64,000 nt of DNA from Burkholderiales bacterium (GTDB taxonomy: Bacteria; Pseudomonadota; Gammaproteobacteria; Burkholderiales; Ga0077523): positions 185,006 to 249,005 of the forward strand of contig JAIESW010000002.1 of assembly GCA_019745565.1 (NCBI GenBank), in the 5' to 3' direction. This document shows, piece after piece, positions 31,409-40,056 of the stretch (its first letter is position 1; every line of letters begins with the position of its first letter). Made by a program: the position numbers and the translations under genes. A model generated the notes under the pieces. It searched no databases and was not told the DNA's origin. It was given only the letters and a program-made list of their open reading frames with translations.

Positions 31409-32125
31409 CTATCGGCGCGCGACCCGGCGAAGCTTTTTCTGGCGGCTGACGGCGAAGCCCACACCCATCAGACCAAGGCCCAGCATGGCCCACGTACCCG
31501 GCTCGGGGATCGGGGCGTACACGAAATTGTCCATGGCCCATTGGAAGTTGCGGCTGGACGTGGTGGTGATGACCAGACGGTCGATACCCACGATCAGGGG
31601 ATCGACGGAGGTGATGTTCCGATGCGGGTCGATCCCGTCGAAGGAGATGGCGATCGGCCCACCGATGTTGGCGTAGCCGCCGTTGCCGTTCCCGGGGCCG
31701 GACTTGATCTGCCCCTGGATCGAGAGGCTGCCGACCGTCGGGGCGGAGAAGAAGGCACCGTAGAAGTCGAAAGAGGCGCTCGTCGTGAGGATGTACGCGG
31801 TGATCTCAGGCGTGCTCGACCCGAAGTAGGCGAACTTGCTGCCGCCGGTCCCGCCGTCCGGGCCTACCCAGCTGAAGTCCGTGCTGCGTACGCCCAGACG
31901 GAACCCCTCGTTGGCTTGACCGCCCGGATCAACCACACCGGCGCCGTGCCACGCCCAGTAGAAGCCCTGATAACCCACGTTGGCGCCGGCATCGACGCCG
32001 AGGAGCGCGTTGACGCCCGTGGCGTCCTCGAAGCCGATCGTCAGCGGCGTTGCTGCGGTGGCCGTCTGCAAGGAGAGCGCGAGGGTGACGATGGTCAGGA
32101 ACGCTCTCGATAATGCCGCTTGCAT
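31409..32125 (-). CDS. PEP-CTERM sorting-domain protein
   Basis: 238-aa exported protein. Signal peptide ends QTATA (about residue 25). The mature part is Gly/Ser-rich and beta-rich, with aromatic residues (YQGFYWAWHG). The C-terminus has the PEP-CTERM signal IPEPGTWAMLGLGLMGVGFA followed by SRQKKLRR. ATG 32125 has GGGAGACC just upstream. First gene of the operon; a sigma-54 promoter lies about 100 bases upstream (32226-32240), the form of control known for PEP-CTERM genes in PrsK/PrsR organisms. Confidence 0.9.
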   Translation of the reverse strand: MQAALSRAFLTIVTLALSLQTATAATPLTIGFEDATGVNALLGVDAGANVGYQGFYWAWHGAGVVDPGGQANEGFRLGVRSTDFSWVGPDGGTGGSKFAYFGSSTPEITAYILTTSASFDFYGAFFSAPTVGSLSIQGQIKSGPGNGNGGYANIGGPIAISFDGIDPHRNITSVDPLIVGIDRLVITTTSSRNFQWAMDNFVYAPIPEPGTWAMLGLGLMGVGFAVSRQKKLRRVARR

Positions 32126-32225
32126 GCAGGTCTCCCGCTTGTTCGAGGTGCGGTCGCGCCGACTTCGACGTGCCGTGCGGGCGAGCGTGCCCACACACGG
32201 AAAATACGTGTCTGTGAACAGTATC

Positions 32226-32240
32226 GCAAGCTTCGCACCA
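32226..32240 (-). promoter_or_regulatory. Sigma-54 (RpoN) promoter of the PEP-CTERM operon
   Basis: Read on the minus strand: TGGTGCGAAGCTTGC. The -24 GG and -12 GC are exactly ten bases apart, and the surrounding bases match the consensus TGGCACG-N4-TTGC at most positions. Transcription would start near 32213, about 88 bases before the PEP-CTERM start at 32125. Sigma-54 control needs an enhancer-binding activator such as PrsR. Confidence 0.6.
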
Positions 32241-32642
32241 AGAAGATTTCACTTTGTGAGTGAAGGCTCAGTGTCTTGAGATTTCAGGCTTTCCGCCACG
32301 CGCTGCCTGGTCGTGGATCTGCGCACGAACCACATTCCAAAAAAGGATTGGAAAGAATTCCGACGGACCAACTACCCGGGTCGGACGGTGGGCGGACGGT
32401 GTGCTCCACGCGACAGGGAAAGTTTCCCGATCGCATCGCCCGCAAATCTGCGAGTGCACCCGGGTGCACCCATTACCCGAATTGCATCAAAGGGCTGTGC
32501 GTTCCGACCGCGCCGGGCGCCGTCCGATCACCGCTAGTGACATCTCACTTCGCTTCTGTGAAACAAACCAGCAACAGACCATAATTAGCCTTCCCGGCCT
32601 CGACCTCATACGACAGACAACAGGACCTCACCGAGGAATCTC
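32241..32642. other. Non-coding region between divergent PEP-CTERM operon and epsD
   Basis: About 400 bases with no convincing gene on either strand. It contains the palindrome at 32454-32469 and, near the epsD end, a CATAAT box at about 32579-32584 that may be a -10 element for epsD. The rest shows nothing I can name. Confidence 0.6.
32454..32469. promoter_or_regulatory. 16-bp perfect palindrome, possible activator site
   Basis: GTGCACCCGGGTGCAC is perfectly self-complementary. It lies about 215 bases upstream of the sigma-54 promoter at 32226-32240 and about 175 bases before epsD. The half sites resemble NtrC-type half sites (TGCACC/GGTGCA) but are closer together. It could be the enhancer for a PrsR-like activator. 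Confidence 0.4.
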
Positions 32643-33629
32643 ATGCACAAAGTTCAGCAAGCCTCCGGAACCCTTCTGGCGGTGACACTCGCCCTGATGC
32701 TCGCAGCCTGCGGCAACGGCGAGAGCGGCGGCGAAAAGAAGGCCACGCAGGTGGCCGCCAAGGTCAACAGCGACGAGATCACCGTCCACCAGGTGAACGC
32801 TGCTCTTCCGCGGATGAACAACCCCACGCCTGAACAGGCCAAGGCGGCCTCGAAGCAGGTGCTCGACCGGCTGGTGGACCAGCAGCTCTTCATCCAGAAG
32901 GCGATGGAAGCCAAGCTCGACCGCGACCCCGCGGTGATGACCACCATCGAGAACGCCAAGCGCGAGATCCTGGCCCGCGCCTGGCTCGAGCGGGAGATGG
33001 CGCACGCCGACAAGCCCAAGCCCGAGGCGGTCAAGGAATTCTTCGACAAGCACCCCGAGCTTTTCTCGGAGCGCCGTGTGTATCAACTGCAGGAAGTGGC
33101 GATGCGCACTACGCCGGAGCAAGCGGCGGCGCTGCGCGACGCGCTGAAGAGCATGAAGACCCTGGCCGACGTGGCCAATTACGCGAAGGCCAACAACATC
33201 CCCGCCACCGCCAACAACTCCGTGCGCGCGGCCGAGCAGCTGCCCATGGAGTTCGCCGCCAAGATCCACACGATGAAAGACGGCGAGATCATCGCCGTAC
33301 CCGGGCAGAACGGCATGGCAGTCGTGCAGATCGCGCGGTCGCAGTCGCAGCCGCTCACCCTGGAGAAGGCGACGCCGTTCATCGAGCAGTTTCTGACCAA
33401 CCGGGCCCGCCTCGAACTGGCGCAAAACCAGCTGAAAGCGTTGCGATCTGCAGCCAAGATCGAATATCTGGGCGACTTCGTGAAGGCCCCGGGCGAGAGC
33501 CACGCAAACGACGCCGCACCCGCCCCCGGTGCCGTCAGCGCCGTCGAGCAAGCTGGGCAGCAGCCGGCTGCGCCCGGTGGTGTAACGCAGGACGACCTCG
33601 AGAAGGGGTTGTCGGGGTTGAAGAAGTAG
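32643..33629 (+). CDS. epsD: EpsD-type peptidyl-prolyl isomerase lipoprotein
   Basis: 328-aa SurA/PpiC-like periplasmic protein. Lipobox LAAC at about residue 20-23, N-terminal SurA-like chaperone domain (NSDEITVHQVNAAL, VLDRLVDQQLF), a parvulin-like domain (FFDKHPELFSERRVYQLQEV to VVQIARSQ) and a Pro/Ala-rich tail. EpsD is a marker gene of exosortase-B exopolysaccharide loci, presumably folding outer-membrane or exported components. It stands first on the plus strand, facing away from the PEP-CTERM operon, and is followed by a 750-base repeat-rich gap before the sugar transferase. Confidence 0.88.
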   Translation: MHKVQQASGTLLAVTLALMLAACGNGESGGEKKATQVAAKVNSDEITVHQVNAALPRMNNPTPEQAKAASKQVLDRLVDQQLFIQKAMEAKLDRDPAVMTTIENAKREILARAWLEREMAHADKPKPEAVKEFFDKHPELFSERRVYQLQEVAMRTTPEQAAALRDALKSMKTLADVANYAKANNIPATANNSVRAAEQLPMEFAAKIHTMKDGEIIAVPGQNGMAVVQIARSQSQPLTLEKATPFIEQFLTNRARLELAQNQLKALRSAAKIEYLGDFVKAPGESHANDAAPAPGAVSAVEQAGQQPAAPGGVTQDDLEKGLSGLKK

Positions 33630-33711
33630 GGCGCTGCGGGTTTTTTGCTGTCGGTTGTTCCCCGCTCCGGGCCTGAGCCGGGTGCACCGGCGCATCGTTG
33701 CCCGCAGCTTG

Positions 33712-34055
33712 GCGCTCCCCCGGCAACAGCCGGGGGAGGGGACGTACACCCCTTCCCCCGCCGCAGGTGGGGGAAGGTTGGGATGGGGGCCAGCGGTGGA
33801 GGAGGTGGAGACGCTGCTGGCCCCCACCCTAACCCTCCCCCACGCGTTGCGTTGGGGAGGGGATGTGCTGCGCGTGGGGATGCATTGCGACGAGAGAGGC
33901 CGGAAAGGGCGCACTACCACGGCTGTATCCCCAGGCACTCCTTCCCCCGGCGAAGCCGGGGGAAGGTTGGGATGGGGGCCGGTTGGTGAAGGTGGAGACG
34001 CTGCTTGCCCCCACCCTAACCCTCGCCCACGCGTTGCGTGGGGGAGGGGACGTAG
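33712..34055. repeat. Array of dispersed hairpin repeats
   Basis: Four blocks: composite unit 33712-33790, A-type 33820-33872, B-type 33934-33979, A-type 34007-34055. The linkers before the two A-type units share GGTGGAGACGCTGCT, so part of the array arose by local duplication. Confidence 0.9.
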
Positions 34056-34385
34056 ACCGTCGTCTCGCGATAAGAGAGTCGCCTCTACGGAAAGGAATGC
34101 CGCACCGTTTGCGACCGCACCGTCGCCAAACCCAGGACACATCGAAGATGTCTTCATGACAGCCCGACGTTGACCGCCAGACCGATCTCCTGAGGAATCA
34201 ACGCTGTTCGCACCCGCGCCGTAAGGATCCCTAGGGGAACGCGAATTGCTTTCATCTTGCGCCGCTAACTTCGTGAGTAATCATGAAATTGGTGCTCGGA
34301 ATTTGACGTTCTCGAAAACCGATGCATCATCTCGGCAGTCGCTCTGCCGGACCTTCGAACCCCAGCCCCGACTGCCAGATCGCGC
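34056..34385. other. Non-coding region upstream of the sugar transferase
   Basis: No gene seen. The last about 100 bases (34230-34330) are A+T-rich for this genome and probably hold the promoter, but I cannot place -35/-10 boxes with confidence. Confidence 0.5.
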
Positions 34386-35903
34386 GTGAATCGACCGGTG
34401 CCGAACTCCAACGAACCGCTCTCGCTCCCGGCCACCGCAGACCACTCGGTGCGCAACAGCGATTCAGCCCAGTTTCAACTGCAGGGCCCGTTCTCCCGCA
34501 GCCTGGGCGACCGCAGCATGTTCAGCGGCGACTTGCCGCACGTGGCGCTGCTGCGCAGCCTCCTCAACCCCTTCGTCATCCTCGCCTCGCTGGGCGCCTG
34601 CCTAGCCTGGTATCACGAACCGTTGAGCGGGCACTACCTGATGCTGGCGGTGCTGTCGTTCTTCGTCTCGTCGCAATTGTTCGACCGCGTGGACCTCTTC
34701 CGCCTGCGACCCGGCGAACTGCTCGTGCGCGCGGCGCGCGACGTGCTCTTTGCATGGCCGCTCACCGTGGCGATCGTCGGCTTCATCATCTACGCCACGA
34801 ACTACAAGCAGATCTACGACACGAACGTGCTGATGGCGTGGTTTCTCTTCACGCCCATCCCCATCGTCGTCGCGCACCTCGCCGTGCACTTTCTGCTGCG
34901 GGTGCTTTCGCGCGGCGCCACTTCGCAGAAACGCGTGGTCGTCATCGGCGCGAGCCGCCTGGGCAAGCGCATCGTCGACACCATCACCTCCGACCCGCTG
35001 CTCGGCGTGACCATGCTCGGCTTCTTCGACGACCGGCATCCGCGCCGCCTGCCCGACCCGGCACCCTACAAGGTGCACGGCGGCATCGACGAAGTGCCGT
35101 GCTTCGTGCGCGAGAACAACGTCAACCTCGTCTTCATCTCGCTGCCCATGGTGGCGCAGCCGCGCATCCTGAAACTGCTCGACGAGCTGCGCGACACCAC
35201 GGCTTCCATCTACTTCCTGCCCGACATCTTCGCGTTCGACCTCATCCAGGCGCGCTTCGACGAGATCGACGGCATGCCGCTGGTGGCCGTGTGCGAAACG
35301 CCGTACTCCGGCGTGAACGGCGCGCTGAAGCGCGGCTTCGACATCGCGTTCACGCTCGCGGCGCTGGCGGTGTTGTTGCCGCTGATGGCCCTCATCGCCG
35401 TCGGCGTGAAGTTCTCCTCCCCCGGCCCCACCATCTTCAAGCAGCGCCGCTACGGCATGGACGGCCGCGAGATCCTCGTCTACAAGTTCCGCACGATGAC
35501 CGTGCAGGAAGACGGCAGCGTCGTGCGGCAAGCCACCAAGAACGACCGGCGCGTCACGCCCTTCGGCGCATTCCTGCGCAAGACCTCGCTCGACGAACTG
35601 CCCCAGCTCTTCAACGTGCTCGCGGGCTCGATGAGCATCGTCGGCCCACGGCCGCATGCAGTGGCCCACAACGAGCAGTACCGCACGATGATCAAGGGCT
35701 ACATGCTCCGCCACAAAGTGCGGCCCGGCATCACCGGGTGGGCACAGGTGAACGGATTTCGCGGCGAGACCGACACCATCGACAAGATGAAAGCCCGCGT
35801 GGAGCACGACCTGCACTACCTGAGGAACTGGTCACTCTCGCTCGACCTGTGGGTGATCGTGAAGACCTTCGTCGTGCTCTTCCGCGACAAGGCGGCGTAT
35901 TGA
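34386..35903 (+). CDS. epsB: Undecaprenyl-phosphate glucose phosphotransferase (EpsB/WcaJ type)
   Basis: 505-aa membrane enzyme that starts exopolysaccharide repeat assembly by moving a sugar phosphate, normally glucose-1-P, from UDP-sugar to undecaprenyl phosphate. Four N-terminal membrane helices (about 65-180), a CoA-binding-like Rossmann part (RVVVIGASRLGKRIVD), a fifth helix (about 318-340), and the catalytic sugar-transferase domain: FKQRRYGMDGREILVYKFRTM, DELPQLFNVLAGSMSIVGPRP, VRPGITGWAQVNGFRG. GTG 34386 is the upstream-most start; an ATG at 34518 would remove 44 residues of low complexity. First committed gene of the EPS locus. Confidence 0.92.
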   Translation: MNRPVPNSNEPLSLPATADHSVRNSDSAQFQLQGPFSRSLGDRSMFSGDLPHVALLRSLLNPFVILASLGACLAWYHEPLSGHYLMLAVLSFFVSSQLFDRVDLFRLRPGELLVRAARDVLFAWPLTVAIVGFIIYATNYKQIYDTNVLMAWFLFTPIPIVVAHLAVHFLLRVLSRGATSQKRVVVIGASRLGKRIVDTITSDPLLGVTMLGFFDDRHPRRLPDPAPYKVHGGIDEVPCFVRENNVNLVFISLPMVAQPRILKLLDELRDTTASIYFLPDIFAFDLIQARFDEIDGMPLVAVCETPYSGVNGALKRGFDIAFTLAALAVLLPLMALIAVGVKFSSPGPTIFKQRRYGMDGREILVYKFRTMTVQEDGSVVRQATKNDRRVTPFGAFLRKTSLDELPQLFNVLAGSMSIVGPRPHAVAHNEQYRTMIKGYMLRHKVRPGITGWAQVNGFRGETDTIDKMKARVEHDLHYLRNWSLSLDLWVIVKTFVVLFRDKAAY

Positions 35904-35920
35904 TGGACGATGCGCTGAAT

Positions 35921-36011
35921 GCCCCCACCCTAACCCTCCCCCAGCAAAGCTGGGGGAGGGGATGTACGGCCCCTTCCCCCAACTTCGTTGGGGGAAGGTT
36001 GGGATGGGGGC
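35921..36011. repeat. Dispersed repeat, paired hairpins
   Basis: Full composite unit: CCCACCCTAACCCTCCCCC, loop, G-rich arm, GATGTACGGCC, then CCTTCCCCC and GGGGGAAGGTTGGGATGGGGG; 17 bases after the sugar-transferase stop. Confidence 0.9.
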
Positions 36012-36127
36012 CGCTAGTGCATAAAGCACGACAATCCCTATTCCATCCCGTCCCTAACAAAACACCCGCCCCTCCTAACGTCCCCTAAGCGACCTCGGCG
36101 CTTACCCAATCGACCGCCCCCGCACCC

Positions 36128-36363
36128 ATGTCCGCCACCACCCACCACCCGACCAAACCCCTCGATGCCCGCGAACTCGCGAGCCGGTGGCAGGCCATGT
36201 GCACGGACCCGGCGTTCGACGACGTGATCGGCAAAGTCGAACTGGACGAATGGGGAGACGTGCTGATGTATCCGCCGACCGCACCGTCGAAGTCCATGAC
36301 GCCGCCGGCCAGACGGAATCCACCAGCTTCCCGCTGAACATGGCCGACCTCTTCCGGAACTGA
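36128..36363 (+). pseudogene. Uma2-family (DUF820) gene with internal deletion
   Basis: The 5' part reads as the Uma2 N-terminus (LDARELASRWQAM, then FDDVIGKVELDEWGDVLMYP). From 36280, in another frame, the sequence reads as the Uma2 C-terminus (RTVEVHDAAGQTESTSFPL, then NMADLFRN and stop at 36361-36363). The middle of the about 190-aa family protein, with the PD-(D/E)XK-like nuclease core, is missing and the frame shifts at the junction, so the gene is dead. The surviving frame from ATG 36128 would give a 69-aa nonsense product. Confidence 0.75.
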
Positions 36364-36446
36364 CTACTTGGGGTGAGGGGCCTTTGCTACCTGCCGCCTT
36401 GCAACAGACCTACCGGCCCCGCGTTTGCCGGATACCAAACACTCTG

Positions 36447-36476
36447 TTTACATTGAACAACGCCGGAAGATATCTA
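36447..36476 (+). promoter_or_regulatory. Possible promoter of the epsE operon
   Basis: TTTACA at 36447-36452 and TATCTA at 36471-36476, 18-base spacer, 140 bases upstream of epsE in an A+T-rich stretch of an otherwise gene-free 250-base gap (36364-36615). Confidence 0.3.
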
Positions 36477-36615
36477 TCGAACCGTGAATTTCTCCCGGGG
36501 GTTTTTGGGTCATCCCGGCGTAACATGTTGTTCATAGACTCCGTCCCTCCCTACGCTGGCGACGCAAGCGGGGCGTGTCGTCATCCCACTTTTTCAGTCT
36601 GATTGGCAAACACCG

Positions 36616-37422
36616 ATGCGCTTTGCACGCCTCGTATCACTGGCAGCGATTCTTTTCCTGACAGCCCTCGCACCCGCGATGGCCCAAGTGGTAAAGCCCT
36701 ACCTTCTGGGGCCCGGAGACATCGTCAAGATCACCGTGTTCCAGAACCTGGACATGATGACCGAGACGCGCGTCGCCGATAACGGCGACATCACCTTTCC
36801 GCTGGTGGGTGCGGTCAACGTGGGCGGCCTCACCGCGAGCCAGGCGGAACAGAAGATCGCCAACGCGCTGAAGAGCGGCGGCTACGTGCTGCGCCCGCAG
36901 GTGAACCTGACCGTCACGCAGTTCCGCAGCCGGCAGGTTTCCGTCCTCGGCTACGTCAACCGGCCGGGCCGCTATTCACTTGAAGACCAGAACCTGCGCC
37001 TGGCCGACGTGCTCTCACTCGCCGGTGGCGTGACGCAGATCGGCGGTGACACAGTCATCATCACCCGCGCCAGCAAGGGCGGCAAGGAAGAGCGATTCGC
37101 GATCGACTTCGACGCCGCATTCGTCTTCAACGATCTCGAGAAGAACATCGAGATCCAGGCCGGCGACACGGTGTACGTGCCGCGTTACCCGATGTTCTAC
37201 ATCTACGGCCAGGTGAACCGCCCGGGACAATACCGCCTCGAACGCAACATGACGCTGCAGCAGGCGCTGGCGCTGGGCGGCGGTGTCACGCTGCGCGGCA
37301 CCGAGAAGGGCGTTCAGGTCCGCCGGCGCGACGTGGGCGGCAAAGTCGAATCGCTCAACGCGGGCCCGAGCGACCGCATCGTGCAGGACGACGTGATCTA
37401 CGTGCGCGAAAGCGTGTTCTAG
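36616..37422 (+). CDS. epsE: Polysaccharide export outer-membrane protein (Wza-like, EpsE)
   Basis: 268-aa exported protein with a signal peptide ending PAMA (about residue 23). A Poly_export domain begins YLLGPGDIVKITVFQN, followed by SLBB domains (VSVLGYVNRPGRYSL and FYIYGQVNRPGQYRLE). Such proteins form the outer-membrane exit pore for exopolysaccharide. The name follows its place before the chain-length regulator and tyrosine kinase in exosortase-B EPS loci. Spacing to epsF is 21 bases. Confidence 0.92.
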   Translation: MRFARLVSLAAILFLTALAPAMAQVVKPYLLGPGDIVKITVFQNLDMMTETRVADNGDITFPLVGAVNVGGLTASQAEQKIANALKSGGYVLRPQVNLTVTQFRSRQVSVLGYVNRPGRYSLEDQNLRLADVLSLAGGVTQIGGDTVIITRASKGGKEERFAIDFDAAFVFNDLEKNIEIQAGDTVYVPRYPMFYIYGQVNRPGQYRLERNMTLQQALALGGGVTLRGTEKGVQVRRRDVGGKVESLNAGPSDRIVQDDVIYVRESVF

Positions 37423-37443
37423 CGCGCGGAAAGGAAGACGGAC

Positions 37444-38892
37444 ATGACCTTTGGACAGTTTCTCGGGATATTGAGGGCGCGGTGGTGGATTGCGGTTGGT
37501 ACATTGTTTCTGACCGTTGGCGCGACCATAGCCGTATCGCTTGTACTCCCCAAACAGTACACCGCAACCACGACGCTCGTGGTCGATTACAAGGGAACCG
37601 ACCCTATTCTGGGCGTCATGCTGCCCGCGCAAATGATGCCCGGCTACATGGCCACCCAGGTCGACATCATCCAAAGCACGAAGGTTGCAACGGAAGTGGT
37701 CAAGGCCCTTGGGTTTGCGCAAAGCCCAGTAGTGCGACAGCAGTGGATGGACGACACCGAAGGCAAGGGCACGATTGAGGACTATTTCGCCACCATATTG
37801 CTAAAGAAGCTGGACGTGAAGCCTTCACGCGAGAGCAGTGTCATCGAGATAAGCTTCTCGGGTTCTGACCCACGGTTTGCCGCCGCGGTCGCCAACTCTT
37901 TCGCGGAGCAGTACCGTAAGACCAACCTCGAGCTGCGCGTGGAACCCGCACGGCAGAATGCACTCTGGTTCGACGAACGGCTTCAACAACTTCGCAAAGG
38001 CCTCGAAGAAGCGCAAGCCAGGCTCGCCGAGTATCAGCGGGACAAGGGCTTTACGGCCGCAGACGAACGTCTGGATCTTGAGAATGCCCGCCTTTCTGAA
38101 TTGAACGGGCAGTACACCTCAACTCAGGGGCAGGCTGCCGACGCTCAGTCCCGTCTGCGGCAACTCAACGAGTTTGTTGCCCGCGGCGCCAGCCCCGAGA
38201 CATTACCCGACGTGCTTGCGAACCCTCTCATCCAGAACCTGAAAGCGCTGTTAAACCAGACGGAAGGACGTCTTGAGCAGACGGCCTCACAACTGGGCGC
38301 TAATCACCCCGAGGTCAAACGCTTGCAGGCAGACATTGAGAGCCAAAAGACCAAGCTCAAGAGCGAGATAAATTCTGCGGCTTCGAGTATTCGGAATGCT
38401 GCCAATATTGCACAGCGTCGTGAAGCCGATCTGCGTGATCAACTCGCAGCACAAAAAGCGAAGTTGTTGCGTGCCAACCAAGGGCGCGACCAATTCATGG
38501 TGCTCCTCAAGGAAGTCGACAATGCACAAAAGGCCTTCGACATCGCATCGCAACGATTTCAAGCGACCAGTCTCGAAAGCCAGGCAAGCCAAACGAACAT
38601 TTCCGTTTTGACATCCGCCACACCGCCGATCGAGCCCTCGTCGCCCAAGCTGATCCTCAATACGATCCTCTCGGTTTTCTTGGGAGGGGCGCTTGGCGTT
38701 GGCTTCGCACTGCTGGTAGAGCTGCTCAACCGCCGTGTTCGTTCGGCACGCGAGTTTGCCGAAGCTCTCAATGCCCCGGTGCTTGGTCTAATGCTCAACG
38801 ACAAGGCTACTCAAAAGCGTTCACGCCGCTACGGCCGTGTAGGGCAGCGCAAATTACCCGCGCCCATTCAACCTGCCGCACATTCAGGGTGA
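37444..38892 (+). CDS. epsF: Chain-length determinant protein (Wzz-type, EpsF)
   Basis: 482-aa inner-membrane polysaccharide co-polymerase. N-terminal Wzz helix (GQFLGILRARWWIAVGTLFL), a long periplasmic coiled coil (about 170-385, many Gln/Ala/Leu heptads) and a C-terminal helix after PPIEPSSPKLILNTILSVFL. It sets polymer length and contacts the outer-membrane exporter and the kinase downstream. The stop precedes the next gene by four bases. Base composition is already lower in G+C than epsE. Confidence 0.92.
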   Translation: MTFGQFLGILRARWWIAVGTLFLTVGATIAVSLVLPKQYTATTTLVVDYKGTDPILGVMLPAQMMPGYMATQVDIIQSTKVATEVVKALGFAQSPVVRQQWMDDTEGKGTIEDYFATILLKKLDVKPSRESSVIEISFSGSDPRFAAAVANSFAEQYRKTNLELRVEPARQNALWFDERLQQLRKGLEEAQARLAEYQRDKGFTAADERLDLENARLSELNGQYTSTQGQAADAQSRLRQLNEFVARGASPETLPDVLANPLIQNLKALLNQTEGRLEQTASQLGANHPEVKRLQADIESQKTKLKSEINSAASSIRNAANIAQRREADLRDQLAAQKAKLLRANQGRDQFMVLLKEVDNAQKAFDIASQRFQATSLESQASQTNISVLTSATPPIEPSSPKLILNTILSVFLGGALGVGFALLVELLNRRVRSAREFAEALNAPVLGLMLNDKATQKRSRRYGRVGQRKLPAPIQPAAHSG

Positions 38893-38896
38893 TGTC

Positions 38897-39787
38897 ATGA
38901 CCCCCATAGAAAGCGCTCGCATTATTCCTGGCCCCGGCTCGTACCACGGCGCGCCCGATCGGTCCATTGGAGCCATGCTCATTGACGCCGGCAAGCTTAC
39001 GCCCGAAGACGGCGAACGCATCCTGCGTTATGCAAAGGAGAAGCGACTGCGCTTCGGCGACGCTGCGGTGGCGCTCAAGCTCGTTTCCCAGGACGACATT
39101 GCCCAGATACTCGCGCGACAGTTCGATTACCCCTACCTTGTCCCGGGGCAGAGCAATGTTTCGCCGGAGGTGGTCGCTGCTTGGGCGCCGTTCAGCCAGC
39201 AGATGGAAGCGTTGCGTGCTCTACGCAGCCAACTCATGCTCCGTTGGTTCTCGGCAGAGGAAGATCACAAGTCTCTCGCTGTGGTGAGCCCCGGCACGGC
39301 AGAAGGGCGCAGTCATCTCGCCGCTAACCTTGCCGTCGTTTTCTCCCAAATGGGTGAGAAGACGCTGCTCATTGATGCCGATCTACGCAGTCCGAAGCAA
39401 CATGAACTCTTCGGTCTTGAGAACATAAGTGGTCTTTCGGCTGTGCTCGCAGATCGTACGGATTTGAACGTGATCGCTCGTATTCCCGCGTTCGTCGATT
39501 TGTCCGTGCTTACAGCGGGCGCCGTGCCGCCGAATCCGCTTGAGCTTCTCGGTCGCAATGGTTTTGAGGACGTCATGCAAGCGTGTGCCGAGACTTTCGA
39601 CGTAATCATTGTTGATACACCGCCAGCCGAACTGGGGGCTGACGGCCAGATCGTGGCTTCGCGATGCCATGGCGCGTTGATGGTGGCACGACGTAACCGG
39701 ACGTCTCTCGAAGACTGTCGGGAACTAAGTGAAGCGATTAAGGCTTCGGGTGTGGCGCTGATTGGGGGCGTCCTCAACGACAGCTGA
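38897..39787 (+). CDS. epsG: EpsG-type tyrosine kinase/CpsD-like ATPase
   Basis: 296-aa cytosolic protein. The N-terminal half has a GspE N-terminal-like domain (GAMLIDAGKLTPEDGERIL, LRFGDAAVAL, IAQILARQFDYPYL). The C-terminal half is a BY-kinase ATPase with Walker A region VVSPGTAEGRSHLAANLA, Walker A' LLIDADLRSP and Walker B VIIVDTPPAE. The P-loop has GRS in place of the usual GKS/GKT. A Tyr-rich C-terminal cluster, the normal autophosphorylation site, is absent. Partner of EpsF in controlling assembly. Confidence 0.88.
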   Translation: MTPIESARIIPGPGSYHGAPDRSIGAMLIDAGKLTPEDGERILRYAKEKRLRFGDAAVALKLVSQDDIAQILARQFDYPYLVPGQSNVSPEVVAAWAPFSQQMEALRALRSQLMLRWFSAEEDHKSLAVVSPGTAEGRSHLAANLAVVFSQMGEKTLLIDADLRSPKQHELFGLENISGLSAVLADRTDLNVIARIPAFVDLSVLTAGAVPPNPLELLGRNGFEDVMQACAETFDVIIVDTPPAELGADGQIVASRCHGALMVARRNRTSLEDCRELSEAIKASGVALIGGVLNDS

Positions 39788-40056
39788 CGATCTATTGGCC
39801 ACCCTGACAATATTCCCAGATCATGTTGAAGCAGTAGTCAATGTACCTTTCACGTCGGGGCGCAGGCCACCAGTCCGCTGCGGCATTAGCTGGAATCAAA
39901 CAGGCCGTGATGAGATCCCTCTCCTCGGAACGCTCGCCGAGATTGATCTCTGCCAAAGCAAAGCGAGCACTGATGCGATCAACGGCAACGACTCCGCCGC
40001 AAGCTGATTCGCCTCTAAGGCTGCGGCGTCACTTGAAACAATAAGGCTCACTTGAT

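Noticed and set aside
33630..33660. Intrinsic terminator after epsD (T-run TTTTTT)
   Set aside because: The T-run is present but no adequate GC stem directly precedes it; the hairpin repeats downstream are better candidates.
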